Source of the DNA: a virus
Direction: 5' to 3' (one strand)
Virus record (IMG/VR): IMGVR_UViG_3300038552_000393
Coordinates: 1-57,111 of that record
DNA length: 57,111 nucleotides
The translations under genes were made by a program, and so were the position numbers. Positions 47,876 to 56,853 of this stretch are shown piece after piece (the first letter of the stretch is position 1; every line of letters begins with the position of its first letter). The notes beneath the pieces are model-generated. The model did not search any database. It was not told where the DNA came from and saw only the letters and a program-made list of their open reading frames with translations.

Positions 47876-48841
47876 TTAGCCGCTGGTGATATGGACCCCG
47901 CGCGCTTCGCGGTCGTTGGCGCTCTGGAATTTGACCCCGAAACCAACGATCCCGTACCAGGCCGCGGCACCCCGCCGGCCAAAGTCGCCCTTATAGTTGG
48001 GTTGCGCGCGAACCTCGGGGGCTTCCACTTCCGCCCGGGCCACGGCATCGTCTCCGAAGACGACGCCTTCGCCCAGCACGTTGCTCGCGCCCATGGAGTT
48101 GGAAAGCGCATCGTCGTTGGTGATCTCGGAGCAACGAATCGAGTCGATCTGCCCGAATTCTCCGCGATAGAGAAGGTCCCCTTTGCGCAAATACATATGC
48201 CAGGCCTCGAGCCGGCGGTCCTGCTTCAGGCCCCGGCAAGCCTTGGTTGCAAAAAGGCCGATATAGTGCTCGCCGTCATAAAACGGAACGTGCAGGTCCT
48301 TTGCCATATAATCGCGCACAACACCCAGATGGTCGGCGGTAACATTGACCAACGCCTGGGTCGAGGGAGTGCCGTCGGTGTCGAAAGTGCCGCCGGTCAG
48401 GGTTGTCGGGATGAACTTGATCTTCATGTTGCTGCTGGTAAACTCGGACGCTGCGGCCACATCCATGACCTGGTTCATCTGATCGGTCAGGGCTTTTTGA
48501 GTGGCGTTCTTGGGATCGAATTTGCCCAATTGCTGGGCAAAATGCGTCCACTCGACACCGCGGCCCCATTCGAAAACAGAGATGGAGCTTTGCCCCATTT
48601 CAAGCTGATCGATGGGGATGCGGGTATCTTCTTCCAATTTTCCGGAAGTCGGGTCGGCCACCGGCTTATAGTAGATCAGGGTCACGGACTGGCCCATCAT
48701 CGGGCCGTAGTCATCGACCTTCTTGGTGAATGGCACGAACTTCCAGGCGCGCGCAGATACCATGAGAAGCTTTCCGGAAAGCGCGCTGTTCTTATAAACT
48801 CCGCTCGCGGCATCATATGTCCAGGTAAACGTGTTTGGCAT
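47876..48841 (-). CDS. Major capsid protein (N4-gp56-like)
   Basis: A 321-residue HK97-fold capsid protein of the N4-gp56 type. Recognised by the N-terminal segment (SARAWKFVPFTKKVDDYGPM, GQSVTLIYYKPVADPTSGKL), the conserved GQSSISVFEWGRGVEW-like strand and helix (ALTDQMNQVMDVAAASEF), and the sequence of the A domain (KDLHVPFYDGEHYIGLFATK, ending DREARGVHITSG). No N-terminal cleavage region is evident. TAAGGAGGACTT precedes ATG 48841. Between scaffold and decoration genes, as expected. Confidence 0.85.
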   Translation of the reverse strand: MPNTFTWTYDAASGVYKNSALSGKLLMVSARAWKFVPFTKKVDDYGPMMGQSVTLIYYKPVADPTSGKLEEDTRIPIDQLEMGQSSISVFEWGRGVEWTHFAQQLGKFDPKNATQKALTDQMNQVMDVAAASEFTSSNMKIKFIPTTLTGGTFDTDGTPSTQALVNVTADHLGVVRDYMAKDLHVPFYDGEHYIGLFATKACRGLKQDRRLEAWHMYLRKGDLLYRGEFGQIDSIRCSEITNDDALSNSMGASNVLGEGVVFGDDAVARAEVEAPEVRAQPNYKGDFGRRGAAAWYGIVGFGVKFQSANDREARGVHITSG

Positions 48842-48865
48842 AAGTCCTCCTTAAGACTTGCCGTC

Positions 48866-49939
48866 CTACAACCGCCGTTCGGCCTCGATCGCATCGAGCG
48901 CATCCGAGATTGCAATCCGCCGTGCCGGCGCAGGTTGCGCCGGGGCCGGCACGCGGGCCGGCGATGCCCCCATGGGCTGGTTGACCTCCTGGTGCTGGCG
49001 GGCCAACCCGGCGGCGGCAGTCTCGGTTTCGCGCGCGAAACGCTCGCGCTGACTGCGGTGGTAGGATTGGGTATCTGTGATCACCTGTGACACCATTTCT
49101 TGCAAGGTGCGAAGACGGCCGTCGGCCGCACGGCGCGGAACGCTTTTGCAGGCATTGACAAAGAAAAGATCGCCGGGATCGATCCCTGCGGCCACCGCCT
49201 GGGCATTGGCATAGTCCATCGGATCGGTGGCCGGATCGGAGCCGGCAGTCGATGGCGGTTGCCCGCCATCGACTGCCTCCGGGATTGCCGGAACCGCTTC
49301 CGGCGCTGGGGGCCCTGGGCGGTGCTCGTCAACCCAACTTGCGACATCGACATCTTTTTTGGCCCAAATGTCGGCCACCTTTTCCTGGTACCCGGGGTCT
49401 TCCGGGTCAAGGGTGTCGATCTCTTTTAAGGCCTTTAGATGCGCAGTCTTGGAATAACTGCTCAACTCTCCATGGAAACCGGCCAGCGTCTCTGCCTGGC
49501 GGCTGGCCTGCTCGCGGGCCAGCCTTTCGGACCGCAATCGGGCAAGCTCCTGTTCGGTGCGCGTGGCCTTGGCCTGCAGATTGCGATAGCCCTCTTCGGC
49601 CGCCAGGTGGTCCTTGAACCTCGGCGCAGGGGGTGTTGGGCCAGGGGCAGGTTGATCTTTATCCTTGTCGTTGCCTGGTGCGCCGCCAGCCGGCGGCTCG
49701 CCTTCGCCGCTTGCCGGCGGCGTCACAGTCTGATCTGGGGTGATAGTTTTTGTCGGATCGTCTCCGGCGGAAAGTGTGTCCGCGCCTTCCTCAGAGTCAA
49801 ATGAACCTTCTCCGGGGTGGCCCGAAAGGGCCGGGCCGGAGGGGAGAAGATCGTCTTCTCCGACTCTCTGAATACCGGCGTCGATCGCCTGGTCGAGGCT
49901 GGTCACGGTGGTTGATTCTCCTGTTTCTACTCCTGGCAT
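48866..49939 (-). CDS. Putative scaffolding protein
   Basis: A 357-residue acidic, low-complexity protein. Pro/Gly/Asp-rich N-terminal half, then a coiled-coil region (EEGYRNLQAKATRTEQELAR, LRSERLAREQASRQAETLAG), a central helical part and a basic C-terminal end (RIAISDALDAIEAERRL). This composition and position, just before the capsid gene, fit a capsid scaffold. ATG 49939 follows AAAGGAGCGGCCCC; the open frame to 50008 is not supported by a site. Confidence 0.75.
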   Translation of the reverse strand: MPGVETGESTTVTSLDQAIDAGIQRVGEDDLLPSGPALSGHPGEGSFDSEEGADTLSAGDDPTKTITPDQTVTPPASGEGEPPAGGAPGNDKDKDQPAPGPTPPAPRFKDHLAAEEGYRNLQAKATRTEQELARLRSERLAREQASRQAETLAGFHGELSSYSKTAHLKALKEIDTLDPEDPGYQEKVADIWAKKDVDVASWVDEHRPGPPAPEAVPAIPEAVDGGQPPSTAGSDPATDPMDYANAQAVAAGIDPGDLFFVNACKSVPRRAADGRLRTLQEMVSQVITDTQSYHRSQRERFARETETAAAGLARQHQEVNQPMGASPARVPAPAQPAPARRIAISDALDAIEAERRL

Positions 49940-50033
49940 GGGGCCGCTCCTTTCAGCGTGATCCTTGCCTGTCTGCGGGGCCTGACTGGCGTAACCGCAT
50001 CGGGCCAAGGGGCTCGTAGAATAAGCCGCGTTG

Positions 50034-50354
50034 TTATTCCTGGTCGGCGATATACATCGCCGCCAATCTCTTTACGGCCGCTTGGGCCGAGTGGTATTTA
50101 ACACCCATTTCCTTTAAAACATCGATCAAGGCGCAAGACCGGGGGTCTTCTTCCATGAGCTCGATCAGCCGCGCCTCCAAGCGCGCCTTGATCAACGCGA
50201 TCACCTTTTGGCCTTCGGATGATGACACCAGGGCAATATCAGACATTGCCTTTTTCAGACGCTCTGTGTCAGCCTGCCTGGACCGGATAAGATCCCGGGG
50301 CTGTGTCAGACTGGGGCGCAACGTTTGCGGGTCCACCGCCGTTCCCTGTTCCAT
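50034..50354 (-). CDS. Small helical protein between portal and scaffold
   Basis: A 106-residue protein, mainly helical with charged residues (DTERLKKAMSDIALVSSSEG, KVIALIKARLEARLIELMEE). It overlaps the last 86 bases of the portal gene in another frame, and GGAGAAGACGGACG precedes ATG 50354. It may be a head-assembly or scaffold-associated protein. No family recognised. Confidence 0.6.
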   Translation of the reverse strand: MEQGTAVDPQTLRPSLTQPRDLIRSRQADTERLKKAMSDIALVSSSEGQKVIALIKARLEARLIELMEEDPRSCALIDVLKEMGVKYHSAQAAVKRLAAMYIADQE

Positions 50355-52299
50355 CGTCCGTCTTCTCCATGCCAATCTGCCCGGACATCAGGCGGATCTC
50401 TTCTGCCGCCTGCCGTATGTCCTCGGCGTCTATTTTCTGCAGGCGCTCGATGATATCGGTGATGCCAAGCACTTCTTTCAGCCTGGCCAACTTTTCGAGT
50501 GCATCGCCTTCCCTGGCAGCAGCCAGGCGCTCCTGCAAGTCAACTATCTTGGATTCCTCATCACCGACGAAAATGCCCTCGTCGGTCAGGTTGACCCGGC
50601 TCTCGATAGCCTTGATGACCCCGTAGGGCTTGATGTATTTGCCGAAGCGAGGCGATTCGGCCATGGGGATAACCACCTCGCGCAGGGTTTTTAGCGCCTC
50701 GGCATCACGCATCAGACTCTGCATGCCGGAGATATGGCAGCGGCCTGAAAACTCCGGTACGCCGACGACTCCGCGGCTGGCATTGGGGTTTGCCTGGATG
50801 CCATAGAGCTTAAGCTCCTCTTCCGAAAAAATTTCCTTAAGATCGGCGTACCCGATGTTATTGAAGATCACGTCGATGGACAGGTCGGTGATATCCACCG
50901 CCCCTTCCTCCAGGGATTCGCCCATCAGGCCGAACACCCCCATGGCCTGGTCCAGGTTCATGGACGCTTCGCGAAACGTCATGTCTTTGCGATATCCCGG
51001 CAACCCCTGCACCGCGTCGGTGACAAACGCGCCGCGCTGAAAGTTCTGATCCAGGTATTGCTGGTTGGCAAGGATCTCGTTGGTTCGGCCGCGGCGTTCG
51101 TGTTCGCGCAGCACCTGCTGGCCATTGGCCGTGTCGCGCGTCAGCCATCGTTTACCCGGCGTATCGTCAACGTCCTCGGGGTCCAGCAGGGCATCCACAT
51201 TGATCTCCTTGGACGGGCTGGTGACCCACTTCAAGGCGTCCATGTGCAGACACATGATTTCGTTGATCGCGTCCCATAGCCGAACCACCCCCTCCAACAA
51301 GCCGCGGCCGCCAAAGCGCAATAGGTTCGGCAACGGCGAAAACGATGTCCCCGGCCAGCGCCGGCGGGTTGTAACCGCGGTCGGTAGCTGTATCACCCGC
51401 CCGCCGGCTACCGTGAAGGTGGCCGACGGCAATAAAATATTTCCCTTGGGGTCCAACACCATCCCCCAAAATTCGCGCGTCAAGATCATGGCCCGGTAGG
51501 GGGACCGCGACACAACCATCTTGCGCCGCTCGGCAATGGCCTCCTTGGTCATCAGGGGATCGTCGATCCCGCCGCTATCGGACACGTTCTTGGCGCGGGC
51601 CACATCAAAGTACCGGCCGCGCTTCTGGCCATCCAACAACACATGGTAATCGAGCCACTCCTCATGGATCCAGTACATCCCGCTTTGCGGCTCGCGGCTC
51701 ATGGCGTCCGGGTCGCGATGGATTTTCCAGGGTTCGACCAGGGAAAAGTGCAGCCCGCGGCCGGGAAGCCAGCGGGGGATGATCTCCATCGTCTGACCTA
51801 CGGCAAACCCCATGATATTGGCGTCCCCGAAGCGGGACACGAATTTTCCCTTGTCCACCGAAAAAAGATCGTCCAGCACCTTTTGCCAAAATGATCCGGT
51901 CAGCTTGTCGAGACTTTTGCTGATGGAAAGATAATTCGGAGAAAATGCCTTCTTCACCGAAGCCGCGCCGAACTGCACGGTCTGAAACGGCTTGGGAACC
52001 ACGATCCGGCTTTGCCAGAACTCTTTATTCTGGTAGGATTTCGGCTCAAGCTCGTTATATGCCCGCCAGCATTCGTCCTGCGCCTTTCGGATATCGTCGC
52101 TGGCATCGTTCGATTCCTTGACGCAGGCCTGGCAGTAATCCACATAGTGCTTTTCGTTTTCTCCGAAATAGGCCTGCGCAGCCTCCTCGCGTTCGGCGGT
52201 CTCCTTTTCGTCCATCGGAAGCGCGTAAGGATCGGCGGTCGCCATTTCCCTGGCGCGGTTCCGCAGCTCGTCGCGCGGGTCTTGGATTGCAATCGGCAT
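50269..52299 (-). CDS. Portal protein
   Basis: A 676-residue portal of podoviral size. Family-like segments are visible: WRAYNELEPKSYQNKEFWQS near the N-terminus, the clip/stem-region sequence DLSIDVIFNNIGYADLKEIF, and the long helical C-terminus (VDLQERLAAAREGDALEKLA). It would form the dodecameric ring through which DNA enters. The ribosome site is weak (GGGGCTGTAA), suggesting coupling with the gene before it. Terminase and scaffold genes on either side support the call. Confidence 0.85.
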   Translation of the reverse strand: MPIAIQDPRDELRNRAREMATADPYALPMDEKETAEREEAAQAYFGENEKHYVDYCQACVKESNDASDDIRKAQDECWRAYNELEPKSYQNKEFWQSRIVVPKPFQTVQFGAASVKKAFSPNYLSISKSLDKLTGSFWQKVLDDLFSVDKGKFVSRFGDANIMGFAVGQTMEIIPRWLPGRGLHFSLVEPWKIHRDPDAMSREPQSGMYWIHEEWLDYHVLLDGQKRGRYFDVARAKNVSDSGGIDDPLMTKEAIAERRKMVVSRSPYRAMILTREFWGMVLDPKGNILLPSATFTVAGGRVIQLPTAVTTRRRWPGTSFSPLPNLLRFGGRGLLEGVVRLWDAINEIMCLHMDALKWVTSPSKEINVDALLDPEDVDDTPGKRWLTRDTANGQQVLREHERRGRTNEILANQQYLDQNFQRGAFVTDAVQGLPGYRKDMTFREASMNLDQAMGVFGLMGESLEEGAVDITDLSIDVIFNNIGYADLKEIFSEEELKLYGIQANPNASRGVVGVPEFSGRCHISGMQSLMRDAEALKTLREVVIPMAESPRFGKYIKPYGVIKAIESRVNLTDEGIFVGDEESKIVDLQERLAAAREGDALEKLARLKEVLGITDIIERLQKIDAEDIRQAAEEIRLMSGQIGMEKTDDGTGNGGGPANVAPQSDTAPGSYPVQAG

Positions 52300-52635
52300 T
52301 TACAGCCCCGATCCGGGAGCGCCGGGAAAGACGGCGTCGAAGTTTTGCTTATAGCGCTGGATGGCCGACGGCTCGTCAGCCGGAGCGCCATCCTTTGCCG
52401 CGGGGTTGAACGCGATGGTCTCAAAATTTCTCAAATACTTGCTGCTCACCCGTCCCGGACGCCAGTCGCTGGAACGCGATGGGCATTCGCCGTGGCACAG
52501 GTGCGTATCCGGTTCTCCATCCCACCCTTCTTGCGCGTGCGTCTCGGCCCCGCAGTCGCGGCACTTGAAGACCTTATTGGGCTCATCGTATGGCCCGCCT
52601 TCTTTCATCTCCCAGTATCGATCGAAATGCCCCAT
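52300..52635 (-). CDS. Small zinc-binding protein between terminase and portal
   Basis: A 111-residue protein with a CRDCGAETHA knuckle and a second Cys/His pair (HLCHGECPS), giving a likely zinc site, and a polar C-terminal half. Small zinc-finger proteins at this position occur in many phages with N4-gp56 capsids; their role is not established. Its stop is one base before the portal start. Confidence 0.65.
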   Translation of the reverse strand: MGHFDRYWEMKEGGPYDEPNKVFKCRDCGAETHAQEGWDGEPDTHLCHGECPSRSSDWRPGRVSSKYLRNFETIAFNPAAKDGAPADEPSAIQRYKQNFDAVFPGAPGSGL

Positions 52636-52637
52636 AC

Positions 52638-54101
52638 CTACCTCATCCCGCCAGGTGCGGACCTTGAAAAATTATTACCGGAATAACCCAATGCCCGCCG
52701 CCGGTTCATCTCTCGAACGGTAGCGGAAACCTTTGCAAACTGCTTCGACGCGCTGTAGGGCATCAACAGCGAAATGCCGTATGAAAAAGCCATCCCCGGA
52801 TGGTCATGCTGGTTCTTGACCGGCATGTCACCAACGACCTTGCCGTTGTTGTCTTTTTTGTAATGCCAGCCGCCCTTCATGGCCCGGTGCAGGGCCACGG
52901 CCGCGCCCGACACCATCACCGCCGGCTGGCCGTCGTTTAAGAGCCGTTTCCAACACTGGTTGACCGCGTCTTTTCGCGCCGGCCAGCGCACCGGCCCGCG
53001 CTCGAATCTCGGCCGGCCGTACCGGGCGAACTTGGCCTCGATGATGCGCGACGACACACGGTGTACGCTGCTCTGATCCGGAGTGGCCATGGAGGGATCG
53101 CCGATCACGCGCGCCTCTATGATCTTGCCGGCGTATTTGGGAGACAGCAAAACCGGCTCAACCACCTCGTCGAACAGGTCCTCCGGCCCCAATCCATCGA
53201 CATAAAAAGCGTCGTGGATCACAAGCTGCCCCGATGGCGTGTATTGGGCAAGGATGCAGGCCGGGTGCTGATACGAGTCCCACATGGATATCAATGTCTG
53301 GCGCGGATAGACCGGCAACACCTTGTCCGTGTGATGGATGGCCTCGCTGTAGGCCGGCGCCACCGCCACCCCCTGGATGACGGAGGCCTTCTTGCCCTCC
53401 ACGTAGCGCGCCCACTTGCCGGGATCATCCTTGAACGCGGCCCGGTTGGCGGCCCGCGTCAACCCGGGCAAATACTTGTTCTCACCGGGCCGGATGCGAA
53501 ACGATTTCTTCAGGATCACGAAGCGCTCGCCGGTCTCGGAATCGGTGTAGTCGGCGTACTCTTCCGGCTCGTCTTCAAGCTCGGATGTCCAGTGCTCGTC
53601 TTCTCCCGGGTTCTGCGTGATCTGCACCCGCAGCACGGTGCGGCGCTGCCGTGCCGCGCGGGCCACGGCAAGATTGAAGACATCCTTGGGAAGTCCGGCG
53701 TTGATCTTCTCGACGATCGGCGCCGGCTCTTCCAGCCAGATGATGGCGTATTGCGGACCCTGCAGCTTGGATATCGAAGCCGCGTCGTCGATGCCGAACA
53801 TATCCAGCTCGACCTTGGGCTGCGACATGATGGTCGCCTTCTTGTCGCCATCCGAAAAACGAACGAAATCACCCAAATAATCGCGCATGTCGGGAATGGT
53901 GGAAGTCTTGATGTTCTGGAAGGTATCCCGCACCAATGCCCCGCGAATATCCGTGCCGCATCGCTCCGCATGCGCAATACACCCCGCCACGCCAGCCACG
54001 GTTTTCCCTTCTCCCATCGGCCCCATCAACTGGACGATGTGTGCAGGGCACATGGCAAAGGCATACTGGGTAGGGGAGAGATCGAACACGATGTCTGCCA
54101 T
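52638..54101 (-). CDS. terL: Terminase large subunit
   Basis: A 487-residue packaging motor. ATPase: Walker A GPMGEGKT (27-34), Walker B YAIIWLEEP (about 120), coupling region around VLRVQITQNPG. Nuclease domain: SMWDSYQHPACIL with the first catalytic Asp (about 270), VIGDPSMATPDQ with the second (about 333), and a C-terminal acidic/His region (KNQHDHPGMAFSYG). It cuts and pumps DNA into the prohead. Its ATG overlaps the TGA of the small subunit (TGATG). Confidence 0.92.
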   Translation of the reverse strand: MADIVFDLSPTQYAFAMCPAHIVQLMGPMGEGKTVAGVAGCIAHAERCGTDIRGALVRDTFQNIKTSTIPDMRDYLGDFVRFSDGDKKATIMSQPKVELDMFGIDDAASISKLQGPQYAIIWLEEPAPIVEKINAGLPKDVFNLAVARAARQRRTVLRVQITQNPGEDEHWTSELEDEPEEYADYTDSETGERFVILKKSFRIRPGENKYLPGLTRAANRAAFKDDPGKWARYVEGKKASVIQGVAVAPAYSEAIHHTDKVLPVYPRQTLISMWDSYQHPACILAQYTPSGQLVIHDAFYVDGLGPEDLFDEVVEPVLLSPKYAGKIIEARVIGDPSMATPDQSSVHRVSSRIIEAKFARYGRPRFERGPVRWPARKDAVNQCWKRLLNDGQPAVMVSGAAVALHRAMKGGWHYKKDNNGKVVGDMPVKNQHDHPGMAFSYGISLLMPYSASKQFAKVSATVREMNRRRALGYSGNNFSRSAPGGMR

Positions 54102-54757
54102 CAGCCACCACTCCCGGGCACGACAAATAGTCGCCGCTGATCTTTTGAAGCAGATGCCGGCGCATCTTCGGCCGGCTTGGAGCCGTCATACGGCTTGATG
54201 ATGATCCGGCCTTTCTCGTTATCGCCGAGCAGCCCGGCGTTTCTCAGCTTGACCTCGATGATGCCGGTCGCCATCTTCATGGCAGATAAGCGCTGCTTCT
54301 GGCTGTTGATATCGCTGATGATCCATTGCAGCACCATCTTGTAAATCCGTTCTACCACTTGCCGGCGGCCCTTTTCGTCCTGGTGGGGAACACCTGTCAC
54401 AAGCTCGACGAAATCGTCCAGCGAATCGGCTACACGCGTCCAGGCGGAAATGCGTTGCGCCTTTGCAGCCGGCTCTTCCCCTGACCAGGAAAGACATAGG
54501 CGCTCCATCTCTTCAAGCGCTGCCAGGTCCTTGGGAAGCTCACGGTCCACATGCTCGGAGAAAACCTGCTCGGCCCGGCTCAGATTCTTTTCCCGCTGCT
54601 CTTTTATCCAGCGGGCCACTACCGGCTGGCTGATATTAAATCCGTCGGAACGCAACGCGCTGGCGATCTGCCGGCTAGTCTGCCCGGCATCGAGCCCGGC
54701 CACAATCCGTGGCCCTAAATTGAATTGCTCGATTTTTCCCGCCCTGGTTCTTGCCAT
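54101..54757 (-). CDS. terS: Terminase small subunit-like protein
   Basis: A 218-residue protein. The N-terminal HTH (VAGLDAGQTSRQIASALRSD followed by NISQPVVARWIKE) binds DNA in small terminases; the centre is helical, suited for ring formation; the C-terminus is polar and may contact the large subunit. It is the first gene of the virion operon, directly before terL, with overlapping stop and start. The pac or cos site would be expected in or near this gene. Confidence 0.8.
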   Translation of the reverse strand: MARTRAGKIEQFNLGPRIVAGLDAGQTSRQIASALRSDGFNISQPVVARWIKEQREKNLSRAEQVFSEHVDRELPKDLAALEEMERLCLSWSGEEPAAKAQRISAWTRVADSLDDFVELVTGVPHQDEKGRRQVVERIYKMVLQWIISDINSQKQRLSAMKMATGIIEVKLRNAGLLGDNEKGRIIIKPYDGSKPAEDAPASASKDQRRLFVVPGSGG

Positions 54758-55121
54758 TCAAACGCCCCCGCCTTGATTCGCACAATGCACGTTTTATAGC
54801 TGAATCATACCACACGGCGCAGCGGGCAAAGTGGTCCGGAAGCGTTCGTATGACCCGGTAGAACTCCATGGAGCTGAGTAGGAAGAAAAAAAGGCTTGAC
54901 AAAATTGGCAGGAGGCCGTTCAGACACCCGACGGCCACTTTAAACGCATCAATCCACACTCCCCGTCTCCCCCATAACCATCCCATCGGCTGCTCGTGAT
55001 CATGTCGCCCGACGCTGAATTTGACTGAAAATTACATACCCATCATGATGATGACGGGGGGAGGGGAGTCCCGTCCCGGCGAACGCCGCCACCACTGACG
55101 GCATCCGCCGGACTCGGAGGT
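54758..55121. other. 364-base gap upstream of terS
   Basis: No supportable gene. It contains copy A of the shared late element (54854-54902) and otherwise G-rich stretches such as GATGACGGGGGGAGGGGAG near 55050. As the region upstream of the terminase genes, it should hold the late promoter and may hold the packaging site, but no further motif was recognised. Confidence 0.6.
54854..54902 (-). promoter_or_regulatory. Shared late element, copy A (upstream of terS)
   Basis: On the minus strand: TTGTCAAGCCTTTTTTTCTT, then CCTACTCAG, then CTCCATGGAG (a 10-base palindrome), TTCTACCGGG. It is the same sequence as copy B at 20536-20597, except that B has a second CCATGG arm making a longer hairpin and one more T. 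Each copy is located about 100 bases upstream of the first gene of a late unit on the same strand. That makes it a candidate late promoter or activator site. Confidence 0.6.
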
Positions 55122-55778
55122 CTACGCGGTGGGGTTGACTGGCTGGCTTGCATCGCGATCCTTCTTGTTCAGCCCCCGGCGCCGCAGCCAGTGTCTAAGG
55201 TTTGCCTCGGTCGTACCAAGCCGCTCGGCCAACCTTTTGCGTTTGATCCCAAGCGCCAGCAACTCGACAATCTCGTCCCGGGATTTGTCCAATTTGGATT
55301 TCCCCGGCCCCGGCGGCCGGCCCAACCGGATACCCAAAGCCTTGCGGGTCGCAAGCGCCGCCTTGGTCCGCTGGCTGATAAGGTCCCGCTCGATCTCGGC
55401 CGCCATGGCAAAACACATGGCAACCAACTTGGATTGCATCGATCCATCCAGCGACCACGACCCTTTGGCGGCAAAAACCCTGACGCCAGCCGTAGTGGCG
55501 ACCGACAAAATCTCCATCACCTCCAACATCGACCGGCCCAGCCGAGACAACTCGGCCACCACCAGGGCATCCCCGGATGAGAGCCCATCCATCACCCCGG
55601 CAATCTCCCGTTGCCGCCACGGACGCCGGCCCGAAACCACCTCATCGACAAACTCAATTTCACCCAACCCCCGCGCGCTGGCCAGCTTGACAATCTCCAG
55701 TCGCTGATTGTCAACGTCCTGCCGATCGGTCGAAACCCTCACATAGGCCACGACCCGTGTTCCGTTTTTTTGTTTCAT
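55122..55778 (-). CDS. Serine recombinase (resolvase/invertase family)
   Basis: A 218-residue small serine recombinase. Catalytic core: VAYVRVSTDRQDVDNQ with the Ser nucleophile (VRVST), SGRRPWRQR, VVAELSRLGRSMLEV with the Arg pair, and the long E-helix (KLVAMCFAMAAEIERDLISQ RTKAALATRKALG, read as one). A C-terminal HTH (LGIKRKRLAERLGTTEANLR) follows. It can catalyse resolution or inversion at short inverted-repeat sites. ATG 55778 has GGAGGCCAAA; a start at 55790 is possible. It stands alone, next to an AT-rich region with dyads that could be its own sites. Confidence 0.88.
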   Translation of the reverse strand: MKQKNGTRVVAYVRVSTDRQDVDNQRLEIVKLASARGLGEIEFVDEVVSGRRPWRQREIAGVMDGLSSGDALVVAELSRLGRSMLEVMEILSVATTAGVRVFAAKGSWSLDGSMQSKLVAMCFAMAAEIERDLISQRTKAALATRKALGIRLGRPPGPGKSKLDKSRDEIVELLALGIKRKRLAERLGTTEANLRHWLRRRGLNKKDRDASQPVNPTA

Positions 55779-55813
55779 TTTGGCCTCCATGTAATAAAAA
55801 AGCTTTTTAATAT

Positions 55814-55902
55814 CGTTTTCATGATAAAATTATCATTATTAAAATAACGTTGTCAACAAATTTACTTTTCCATATCAAAAAAATAAAAACGATCGTTTTC
55901 AT
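55814..55902. promoter_or_regulatory. Dyads upstream of the recombinase, possible res-type sites
   Basis: ATGATA-AAAT-TATCAT (55821-55836) and AAAACGATCGTTTT (55886-55899) are perfect palindromes, and CGTTTTCAT occurs as a direct repeat at 55814-55822 and 55894-55902, 80 bases apart. They fall within 125 bases upstream of the recombinase start, where resolvases of this family usually bind and control their own transcription. A promoter for the gene must also lie here. Confidence 0.5.
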
Positions 55903-56853
55903 TTGCGCTTTGTGTCCAAAATTTTCGGCAGCAAAAAATCCCGCTTGACACCTATCCGTTGATCCAGATAAACAAATCAATAGTGTTTTCTGCAGCTTCC
56001 ACACTCCCCCACCCCCCTCCGGCATATCCAAAAACATATGATCATGGATGCGCCCGCTGGCAGCGCTAAGTTTTCGCATATTGCGAATACAAACAATAAA
56101 ACTCCATCCCCCCGCCGTGATTTGATTCGAGCGCCGGCACGCACTCAGCCGTTGGTATCGATATGACACTGCTGACACCCTCCTGGTTACTCGAAAATAT
56201 TCTGCAGGGCGAAAGGTTTTTTACCTTAAGTAACTTATTGATTTAATTACGCTTGAAATCAACTCGATAAATCGAAAGGTTTTTGTAAAGCTTATAAATC
56301 AACATAACCATTTGAATTTAATCAGTTTGAAGTTTTGCAATGCTTTTCCGCAACAACCTTTCTTCTGGTTTCTTCATTTTATTTCTTCTGTTTTTTTTTC
56401 CACTCCTGCGATAGTTATAGGAAAAAAACATATAAAGAATTCAAATAAAATAAAATCAAGAAGTTAAGGCCTGTTTCAAAACTTCATAAACATTTCGCTT
56501 TTACCTATAAACCTTTCGCGTGTAATGAAAACAATTACTTATAAAATCGCCAGCGAAAGCTTTTGCATTTTGCAAATTGCGAAACACCCAAAATACTTTA
56601 ACACCACATTGTGGCCTTTAGAAAATCAAATGGTGCCAGGATTCTGGTTAGCAGATCAAATTTTGAGCGGCGGCAGGCTGGATCGGTTGACAGGTTGAAG
56701 TGCGTTTGAAAGATCCTGGCTTCCTTTTTTGACATCCTTTAATAAAGAAAGGGGAGGCGGGGAGCGGGGAGCGGGTAAAATGAAAGCGCGGCAAAAACCT
56801 CCTCTTTCAAGGGGAGGCGGGGAAGAAGGGGAAAGCCAAAAAAGGAAGTCAGA
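55903..56853. other. AT-rich, apparently non-coding region
   Basis: No ORF with plausible protein and ribosome site. Contents: the dyad TTCGCA-TAT-TGCGAA (56073-56087); short CGAAAGGTTTTT repeats at 56210-56221 and 56273-56284 with inverted forms near 56355 and 56509-56518; a 22/24 copy of the 9796-9819 palindrome at 56561-56584; and a G-rich tract with GGGGAGGCGGGG twice after 56751. The repeats might mark a replication origin or regulatory sites. It could also be flanking host sequence. Confidence 0.55.

Noticed and set aside
47768-49090. 440-codon plus-strand ORF
   Set aside because: Lies opposite the capsid and scaffold genes and shows an antisense-type His/Arg/Gly/Ala composition with no domain.
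55819-56178. 119-codon minus-strand ORF upstream of the recombinase
   Set aside because: No ribosome site, mixed low-quality sequence, and it covers the dyad-rich control region; treated as non-coding.
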